From: Prosopocoilus inquinatus
Taxonomy: Eukaryota > Arthropoda > Insecta > Coleoptera > Lucanidae
DNA: 64,000 bases
Assembly: GCA_036172665.1 (NCBI GenBank)
Contig: JAYKNF010000025.1
Coordinates: 434,001 to 498,000 of the forward strand
Direction of reading: 5' to 3'
Shown here one piece after another: positions 51,303-61,527 of the stretch (position 1 is its first letter; each line of letters begins with the position of its first letter). The position numbers were made by a program, and so were the translations under genes. The notes beneath the pieces were generated by a model that made no database searches, had not been told where the DNA came from, and saw nothing but the letters and a program-made list of their open reading frames with translations.

Positions 51303-53971
51303 AATAACATGATAGATGAGTAAGGATCCATTAGATACATCACAGGAACAACGCTAAAGCGTGTTGTTTCGTTCAAAACTATTTCCAGCTTCTACTGCGT
51401 CCGAGAACTTTGTATCTCTCATCAGAGTTACTGGAGTCCGTCCAAACGTCAAATAACATGAAAGATGAGTAAGGATCGATTAGTTACATCACAGGAACAA
51501 CGCTAATGCGTGTTGTTTCATTTAAAACTATTTCCAGCTTCTGCTGCGTCCGAAAATTTCGTATCTCACATCAGAGTTACTGGAGTCCATCGAAACGTCA
51601 ATTAACATAGTAGATAAGTAAGGATCGATTAGATACATCACAGGAACAACGCTAATACGTGTTGTTTCGTTCAAAACTATTTCCAGCTTCTGCTGCGTCC
51701 GAGAACTTTGTATCTCACACCAGAGTTACTGGAGTCCATTCAAACGTCAAATAACATGATAGATGAGTAAGGATCGATTAGATACATCACAGGAACAACG
51801 CTAATACGTGTTGTTTCGTTTAAAACTATTTCCAGCTTCTGCTGCGTCCGAAAACGTCGTATCTCACATCAGACTTACTGGAGACCATCCAAACGTCAAA
51901 TAACATGTTAGATAAGTAAGGATCGTTTAGATACATCACAGGAACAACGCTAATGCGTGTTGTTTCGTTTAAAACTATTTCCAGCTTCTGCTGCGTCCGA
52001 AAATTTCGTATCTCACATCAGAGTTACTGGAGTCCATCGAAACGCCAAATAACATGATAGATGAGTAAGGATCGATTAGATACATCACAGGAACAACGCT
52101 AATGGGTGTTGTTTCGTTTAAAACTATTTCCAGCTTCTGCTGCGTCCGATAACTTTGTATCTCACATCAGAGTTACTGGAGTTAGTTCAAACGTCAAATA
52201 ACATGATAGATGAGTAAGGATCGATTAGATACATTACAGGAACAACGCTAATATGTGTTGTTTCGTTTAAAACTATTTCCAGCTGCTGCTGCGTCCGAAA
52301 ACGTCGTATCTCACATCAGAGTTACTGGAGTCCATCGAAACGTCAAATAACATGATAGATAAGTAATTATCGATTAGATACAGCACAGGAACATCGCTAA
52401 TACGTGTTGTTTCGTTTAAAACTATTTCTAGCTCCTGCTGCGTCCAAAAACTTTGTATCTCACATCAGACTTACTGGAGTCCATCCAAACGTCAAATAGC
52501 ATGTTAGATAAGTAAGGATCGTTTAGATACATCACAGGAACAACGCTAATACGTGTTGTTTCGTTCAAAACTATTTCCAGCTTCTGCTGCGTCCGATAAC
52601 ATTGTATCTCACATCAGAGTTACTGGAGTCCGTCCAAACGTCAAATAACATGATAGATGAGTAAGGATCGATTAGATACATTACAGGAACAACGCTAATA
52701 TGTGTTGTTTCGTTTAAAACTATTTCCAGCTGCTGCTGCGTCCGAAAACGTCGTATCTCACATCAGAGTTACTGGAGTCCATCGAAACGCCAAATAACAT
52801 GATAGATGAGTAAGGATCGATTAGATACATCACAGGAACAACGCTAATGCGTGTTGTTTCATTTAAAACTATTTCCAGCTTCTGCTGCGTCCGAAAATTT
52901 CGTATCTCACATCAGAGTTACTGGAGTCCATCGAAACGTCAAATAACATAGTAGATAAGTAAGGATCGATTAGATATATCACAGGAACAACGCTAATACG
53001 TGTTGTTTCGTTCAAAACTATTTCCAGCTTCTGCTGCGTCCGAGAACTTTGTATCTCACACCAGAGTTACTGGAGTCCATTCAAACGTCAAATAACATGA
53101 TAGATGAGTAAGGATCGATTAGATACATCACAGGAACAACGCTAAAGCGTGTTGTTTCATTTAAAACTATTTCCAGCTTCTGCTGCGTCCGAAAACGTCG
53201 TATCTCACATCAGAGTTACTAGAGTCCATCGAAACGTCAAATAACATAGTAGATAAGTAAGGATCGATTAGATACATCACAGGAACAACGCTAATACGTG
53301 TTGTTTCGTTTAAAACTATTTCCAGCTTCTGCTGCGTCCGAAAACGTCGTATCTCACATCAGAGCTACTGGAGTCCATCGAAACGCCAAATAACATGATA
53401 GATTAGTAAGGATCGATTAGATACAGCACAGGAACAACGCTAATACGTGTTGTTTCGTTTAAAACTATTTCCAGCTCCTGCTGCGTCCAAAAACTTTGTA
53501 TCTCACATCAGACTTACTGGAGTCCATCCAAACGTCAAATAACATGTTAGATAAGTAAGAATCGTTTAGATACATCACAGGAACAACGCTAATACGTGTT
53601 GTTTGAAACGTCAAATAACATGATAGATGAGTAAGGATCCATTAGATACATCACAGGAACAACGCTAAAGCGTGTTGTTTCGTTCAAAACTATTTCCAGC
53701 TTCTACTGCGTCCGAGAACTTTGTATCTCTCATCAGAGTTACGTCAAATAACATGATAGATAAGTAAGGATCGATTAGATACAGCACAGGAACAACGCTA
53801 ATACGTGTTGTTTCGTTTAAAACTTTTTCTAGCTCCTGCTGCGTCCAAAAACTTTGTATCTCACATCAGACTAACTGGAGTCCATCCAAACGTCAAATAA
53901 CATGTTAGATAAGTATGGATCGTTTAGATACATCACAGGAACAACGCTAATACGTGTTGTTTGAAACGTCA
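51303..53971 (+). repeat. Higher-order block 10, 19 monomers
   Basis: The first of three related modules. About 50995-53115 recurs at 53664-55784 (offset 2669). The start monomer has the ccattag state at 25-31 instead of cgattag, shared by the starts at 53614, 53972, 56879 and 57237, so these starts form one lineage. It ends with the cluster of truncated monomers at 53538-53971. Confidence 0.8.
53538..53971 (+). repeat. Truncated cluster: 76 + 133 + 149 + 76 bp
   Basis: 53538-53613 (76), 53614-53746 (133, itself a block-start type with ccattag and aaag), 53747-53895 (149) and 53896-53971 (76). This order is new relative to the left half and points to an exchange between two truncated clusters. 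Confidence 0.9.
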
Positions 53972-56900
53972 AATAACATGATAGATGAGTAAGGATCCAT
54001 TAGATACATCACAGGAACAACGCTAAAGCGTGTTGTTTCGTTCAAAACTATTTCCAGCTTCTACTGCGTCCGAGAACTTTGTATCTCTCATCAGAGTTAC
54101 TGGAGTCCGTCCAAATGTCAAATAACATGAAAGATGAGTAAGGATCGATTAGTTACATCACAGGAACAACGCTAATGCGTGTTGTTTCATTTAAAACTAT
54201 TTCCAGCTTCTGCTGCGTCCGAAAATTTCGTATCTCACATCAGAGTTACTGGAGTCCATCGAAACGTCAAATAACATAGTAGATAAGTAAGGATCGATTA
54301 GATACATCACAGGAACAACGCTAATACGTGTTGTTTCGTTCAAAACTATTTCCAGCTTCTGCTGCGTCCGAGAACTTTGTATCTCACACCAGAGTTACTG
54401 GAGTCCATTCAAACGTCAAATAACATGATAGATGAGTAAGGATCGATTAGATACATCACAGGAACAACGCTAATACGTGTTGTTTCGTTTAAAACTATTT
54501 CCAGCTTCTGCTGCGTCCGAAAACGTCGTATCTCACATCAGACTTACTGGAGACCATCCAAACGTCAAATAACATGTTAGATAAGTAAGGATCGTTTAGA
54601 TACATCACAGGAACAACGCTAATGCGTGTTGTTTCGTTTAAAACTATTTCCAGCTTCTGCTGCGTCCGAAAATTTCGTATCTCACATCAGAGTTACTGGA
54701 GTCCATCGAAACGCTAAATAACATGATGGATGAGTAAGGATCGATTAGATACATCACAGGAACAACGCTAATGCGTGTTGTTTCGTTTAAAACTATTTCC
54801 AGCTTCTGCTGCGTCCGATAACTTTGTATCTCACATCAGAGTTACTGGAGTCCGTCCAAACGTCAAATAACATGATAGATGAGTAAGGATCGATTAGATA
54901 CATTACAGGAACAACGCTAATATGTGTTGTTTCGTTTAAAACTATTTCCAGCTGCTGCTGCGTCCGAAAACGTCGTATCTCACATCAGAGTTACTGGAGT
55001 CCATCGAAACGTCAAATAACATGATAGATAAGTAATTATCGATTAGATACAGCACAGGAACATCGCTAATACGTGTTGTTTCGTTTAAAACTATTTCTAG
55101 CTCCTGCTGCGTCCAAAAACTTTGTATCTCACATCAGACTTACTGGAGTCCATCCAAACGTCAAATAGCATGTTAGATAAGTAAGGATCGTTTAGATACA
55201 TCACAGGAACAACGCTAATACGTGTTGTTTCGTTCAAAACTATTTCCAGCTTCTGCTGCGTCCGATAACATTGTATCTCACATCAGAGTTACTGGAGTCC
55301 GTCCAAACGTCAAATAACATGATAGATGAGTAAGGATCGATTAGATACATTACAGGAACAACGCTAATATGTGTTGTTTCGTTTAAAACTATTTCCAGCT
55401 GCTGCTGCGTCCGAAAACGTCGTATCTCACATCAGAGTTACTGGAGTCCATCGAAACGCCAAATAACATGATAGATGAGTAAGGATCGATTAGATACATC
55501 ACAGGAACAACGCTAATGCGTGTTGTTTCATTTAAAACTATTTCCAGCTTCTGCTGCGTCCGAAAATTTCGTATCTCACATCAGAGTTACTGGAGTCCAT
55601 CGAAACGTCAAATAACATAGTAGATAAGTAAGGATCGATTAGATACATCACAGGAACAACGATAATACGTGTTGTTTCGTTCAAAACTATTTCCAGCTTC
55701 TGCTGCGTCCGAGAACTTTGTATCTCACACCAGAGTTACTGGAGTCCATTCAAACGTCAAATAACATGATAGATGAGTAAGGACCGATTAGATACATCAC
55801 AGGAACAACGCTAATACGTGTTGTTTCGTTTAAAACTATTTCCAGCTTCTGCTGCGTCCGAAAACGTCGTATCTCACATCAGACTTACTGGAGACCATCC
55901 AAGCGTCAAATAACATGTTAGATAAGTAAAGATCGTTTAGATACATCACAGGAACAACGCTAATGCGTGTTGTTTCCTTTAAAACTATTTCCAGCTTCTG
56001 CTGCGTCCGAAAATTTCGTATCTCACATCAGAGTTACTAGAGTCCATCGAAACGTCAAATAACATGATAGGTGAGTAAGGATCGATTAGATACATCACAG
56101 GAACAACGCTAATGCGTGTTGTTTCATTTAAAACTATTTCCAGCTTCTGCTGCGTCCGATAATTTCGTATCTCACATCAGAGTTACTGGAGGTCATCCAA
56201 ACGTCAAATAACATGATAGATGAGTAAGGATCGATTAGATACATCACAGGAACAACGCTAATGCGTGTTGTTTCGTTCAAAACTATTTCCAGCTTCTGCT
56301 GCGTCCGAGAACTTTGTATCTCACACCAGAGTTACTGGAGTCCATTCAAACGTCAAATAATATGATAGATGAGTAAGGATCGATTAGATACATCACAGGA
56401 ACAACGCTAATGCGTGTTGTTTCGTTTAAAACTATTTCCAGCTTCTGCTGCGTCCGAAAATTTCGTATCTCACATCAGAGTTACTGGAGTCCATCGAAAC
56501 GCCAAATAACATGATAGATGAGTAAGGATCGATTAGATACATCACAGGAACAACGCTAATGCGTGTTGTTTCGTTTAAAACTATTTCCAGCTTCTGCTGC
56601 GTCCGAAAACGTCGTATCTCACATCAGAGCTACTGGAGTCCATCGAAAAGCCAAATAACATGATAGATTAGTAAGGATCGATTAGATACAGCACAGGAAC
56701 AACGCTAATACGTGTTGTTTCGTTTAAAACTATTTCCAGCTCCTGCTGCGTCCAAAAACTTTGTATCTCACATCAGACTTACTGGAGTCCATCCAAACGT
56801 CAAATAACATGTTAGATAAGTAAGAATCGTTTAGATACATCACAGGAACAACGCTAATACGTGTTGTTTGAAACGTCAAATAACATGATAGATGAGTAAG

Positions 56901-57236
56901 GATCCATTAGATACATCACAGGAACAACGCTAAAGCGTGTTGTTTCGTTCAAAACTATTTCCAGCTTCTACTGCGTCCGAGAACTTTGTATCTCTCATCA
57001 GAGTTACGTCAAATAACATGATAGATAAGTAGGGATCGATTAGATACAGCACAGGAACAACGCTAATACGTGTTGTTTCGTTTAAAACTTTTTCTAGCTC
57101 CTGCTGCGTCCAAAAACTTTGTATCTCACATCAGACTAACTGGAGTCCATCCAAACGTCAAATAACATGTTAGATAAGTATGGATCGTTTAGATACATCA
57201 CAGGAACAACGCTAATACGTGTTGTTTGAAACGTCA
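53972..57236 (+). repeat. Higher-order block 11, 23 monomers
   Basis: The second module copy. About 53300-56273 recurs at 56565-59538 (offset 3265), giving shared marks such as gataacattg (near 55265/58530), tagcatg (near 55167/58432) and ggaccg (55781/59046). The 596-bp (4-monomer) excess over the 2669-bp offset is a whole number of monomers. Confidence 0.8.
56803..57236 (+). repeat. Truncated cluster: 76 + 133 + 149 + 76 bp
   Basis: 56803-56878, 56879-57011, 57012-57160 and 57161-57236. It is the 3265-bp-distant copy of 53538-53971. Confidence 0.9.
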
Positions 57237-60200
57237 AATAACATGATAGATGAGTAAGGATCCATTAGATACATCACAGGAACAACGCTAAAGCGTGTTG
57301 TTTCGTTCAAAACTATTTCCAGCTTCTACTGCGTCCGAGAACTTTGTATCTCTCATCAGAGTTACTGGAGTCCGTCCAAATGTCAAATAACATGAAAGAT
57401 GAGTAAGGATCGATTAGTTACATCACAGGAACAACGCTAATGCGTGTTGTTTCATTTAAAACTATTTCCAGCTTCTGCTGCGTCCGAAAATTTCGTATCT
57501 CACATCAGAGTTACTGGAGTCCATCGAAACGTCAAATAACATAGTAGATAAGTAAGGATCGATTAGATACATCACAGGAACAACGCTAATACGTGTTGTT
57601 TCGTTCAAAACTATTTCCAGCTTCTGCTGCGTCCGAGAACTTTGTATCTCACACCAGAGTTACTGGAGTCCATTCAAACGTCAAATAACATGATAGATGA
57701 GTAAGGATCGATTAGATACATCACAGGAACAACGCTAATACGTGTTGTTTCGTTTAAAACTATTTCCAGCTTCTGCTGCGTCCGAAAACGTCGTATCTCA
57801 CATCAGACTTACTGGAGACCATCCAAACGTCAAATAACATGTTAGATAAGTAAGGATCGTTTAGATACATCACAGGAACAACGCTAATGCGTGTTGTTTC
57901 GTTTAAAACTATTTCCAGCTTCTGCTGCGTCCGAAAATTTCGTATCTCACATCAGAGTTACTGGAGTCCATCGAAACGCCAAATAACATGATGGATGAGT
58001 AAGGATCGATTAGATACATCACAGGAACAACGCTAATGCGTGTTGTTTCGTTTAAAACTATTTCCAGCTTCTGCTGCGTCCGATAACTTTGTATCTCACA
58101 TCAGAGTTACTGGAGTCCGTCCAAACGTCAAATAACATGATAGATGAGTAAGGATCGATTAGATACATTACAGGAACAACGCTAATATGTGTTGTTTCGT
58201 TTAAAACTATTTCCAGCTGCTGCTGCGTCCGAAAACGTCGTATCTCACATCAGAGTTACTGGAGTCCATCGAAACGTCAAATAACATGATAGATAAGTAA
58301 TTATCGATTAGATACAGCACAGGAACATCGCTAATACGTGTTGTTTCGTTTAAAACTATTTCTAGCTCCTGCTGCGTCCAAAAACTTTGTATCTCACATC
58401 AGACTTACTGGAGTCCATCCAAACGTCAAATAGCATGTTAGATAAGTAAGGATCGTTTAGATACATCACAGGAACAACGCTAATACGTGTTGTTTCGTTC
58501 AAAACTATTTCCAGCTTCTGCTGCGTCCGATAACATTGTATCTCACATCAGAGTTACTGGAGTCCGTCCAAACGTCAAATAACATGATAGATGAGTAAGG
58601 ATCGATTAGATACATTACAGGAACAACGCTAATATGTGTTGTTTCGTTTAAAACTATTTCCAGCTGCTGCTGCGTCCGAAAACGTCGTATCTCACATCAG
58701 AGTTACTGGAGTCCATCGAAACGCCAAATAACATGATAGATGAGTAAGGATCGATTAGATACATCACAGGAACAACGCTAATGAATGTTGTTTCATTTAA
58801 AACTATTTCCAGCTTCTGCTGCGTCCGAAAATTTCGTATCTCACATCAGAGTTACTGGAGTCCATCGAAACGTCAAATAACATAGTAGATAAGTAAGGAT
58901 CGATTAGATACATCACAGGAACAACGATAATACGTGTTGTTTCGTTCAAAACTATTTCCAGCTTCTGCTGCGTCCGAGAACTTTGTATCTCACACCAGAG
59001 TTACTGGAGTCCATTCAAACGTCAAATAACATGATAGATGAGTAAGGACCGATTAGATACATCACAGGAACAACGCTAATACGTGTTGTTTCGTTTAAAA
59101 CTATTTCCAGCTTCTGCTGCGTCCGAAAACGTCGTATCTCACATCAGACTTACTGGAGACCATCCAAACGTCAAATAACATGTTAGATAAGTAAAGATCG
59201 TTTAGATACATCACAGGAACAACGCTAATGCGTGTTGTTTCCTTTAAAACTATTTCCAGCTTCTGCTGCGTCCGAAAATTTCGTATCTCACATCAGAGTT
59301 ACTAGAGTCCATCGAAACGTCAAATAACATGATAGGTGAGTAAGGATCGATTAGATACATCACAGGAACAACGCTAATGCGTGTTGTTTCATTTAAAACT
59401 ATTTCCAGCTTCTGCTGCGTCCGATAATTTCGTATCTCACATCAGAGTTACTGGAGGTCATCCAAACGTCAAATAACATGATAGATGAGTAAGGATCGAT
59501 TAGATACATCACAGGAACAACGCTAATGCGTGTTGTTTCATTTAAAACTATTTCCAGCTTCTGCTGCGTCCGATAATTTCGTATCTCACATCAGAGTTAC
59601 TGGAGTCCATCCAAACGTCAAATGACATGATAGATAAGTAAGGATCGATTAGATACATCACAGGAACAAGACGAATACCTGTTGTTTCGTTCAAAACTAT
59701 TTCCAGCTTCTGCTGCGTCCGATAATTTCGTATCTCACATAAGAGTTACTGGAGTCCATTCAAACGTCAAATAACATGACAGATGAGTAAGGATCGATTA
59801 GATACATCACAGGAACAACGCTAATGCGTGTTGTTTCGTTTAAAACTATTTCCAGCTTCTGCTGCGTCCGAAAACGTCGTATCTCACATCAGAGCTACTG
59901 GAGTCCATCGAAACGCCAAATAACATGATAGATGAGTAAGGATCGATTAGATACAGCACAGGAACAACGCTAATACGTGTTGTTTCGTTTAAAACTATTT
60001 CCAGCTCCTGCTGCGTCCAAAAACTTTGTATCTCACATCAGACTTACTGGAGTCCATCCAAACGTCAAATAACATGTTAGATAAGTAAGGGTCGTTTAGA
60101 TACATCACAGGAACAACGCTAATGCGTGTTGTTTCGTTTAAAACTATTTCCAGCTTCTGCTGCGTCCGAAAATTTCGTATCTCACATCAGAGATACTGGA

Positions 60201-61259
60201 GTCCATCCAAATGTCAAATAACATGATAGATGAGTAAGGATCGATTAGATACATCACAGGAACAACGCTAATACGTGTTGTTTCGTTTAAAACTATTTCC
60301 AGCTCCTGCTGCGTCCAAAAACTTCGTATCTCACATCAGAGTTACTAGAGTCCATCGAAACGTCAAATAACATGATAGATGAGTAAGGATCGATTAGATA
60401 CATCACAGGAACAACGCTAATGCGTGTTGTTTCATTTAAAACTATTTCCAGCTTCTGCTGCGTCCGAAAACGTCGTATCTCACATCAGAGCTACTGGAGT
60501 CCGCCCAAACGTCAAATAACATGATAGATGAGTAAGGATCGATTAGTTACATCACAGGGACAACGCTAATATGAGTTGTTTCGTTTAAAACTATTTCCAG
60601 ATGCTGCTGCGTCCGAAAATTTCGTATCTCACATTAGAGTTACTGGAGTCCATCGAAACGTCAAATAACATAGTAGCTAAGTAAGGATCGATTAGATACA
60701 TCACAGGAACAACGCTAATACGTGTTGTTTCTTTCAAAACTATTTCCAGCTTCTGCTGCGTCCAAAAACTTTGTATCTCACATCAGAGTTACTGGAGTCC
60801 ATCCAAACGTCAAATAACATGATAGATGAGTAAGGATCGATTAGATACATCACAGGAACAACGCTAATACGTGTTGTTTCGTTTAAAACTATTTCCAGCT
60901 TCTGCTGCGTCCGAAAACGTCGTATCTCACATCAGAGTTACTGGAGTGCATCGAAACGCCAAATAACATGATAGATGAGTAAGGATCGATTAGATACATC
61001 ACAGGAACAACGCTAATGCGTGTTGTTTCGTTTAAAACTATTTCCAGCTTCTGCTGCGTCCGAAAACGTCGTATCTCACATCAGAGCTACTGGAGTCCGT
61101 CCAAACGTCAAATAACATGATAGATGAGTAAGGATCGATTAGTTACATCACAGGAACAACGCTAATATGTGTTGTTTCGTTTAAAACTATTTCCAGCTTC
61201 TGCTGCTTCCAAAAACTTTGTATCTCACATCAGAGTTACTGGAGTCCATCCAAACGTCA

Positions 61260-61377
61260 AATAACATTATAGAACAACGCTAATGCTTGTTGTTTCGTTT
61301 AAAACTATTTCCAGCTTCTGCTGCGTCCGAAAATTTCGTATCTCACATCAGAGTTACTGGAGTCCATCGAAACGTCA
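61260..61377 (+). repeat. 118-bp monomer (unique deletion)
   Basis: Unit positions 14-44 are missing (31 bp): aataacattatag joins directly to aacaacgc. It also has gcttg in place of gcgtg. No other copy was seen, so it is private and presumably recent or in a slowly exchanging part of the array. Confidence 0.9.
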
Positions 61378-61527
61378 AATAACATGATAGATGAGTAAGG
61401 ATCGATTAGATACATCACAGGAACAACGCTAATTGCGTGTTGTTTCGATTAAAACTATTTCCAGCTTCTGTTGCGTCCGAAAACGTCGTATCTCACATCA
61501 GACTTACTGGAGACCATCCAAACGTCA
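61378..61527 (+). repeat. 150-bp monomer
   Basis: One extra t in gctaattgcg (near 61431) inside the dyad centre. It directly follows the 118-bp unit. It is the only unit longer than 149 bp that I found. Confidence 0.85.

Noticed and set aside
61260..61527. Insertion or breakpoint at the 118-bp/150-bp pair
   Set aside because: The sequence on both sides stays in monomer register with a simple 31-bp deletion and a single-base insertion; no foreign bases are present.
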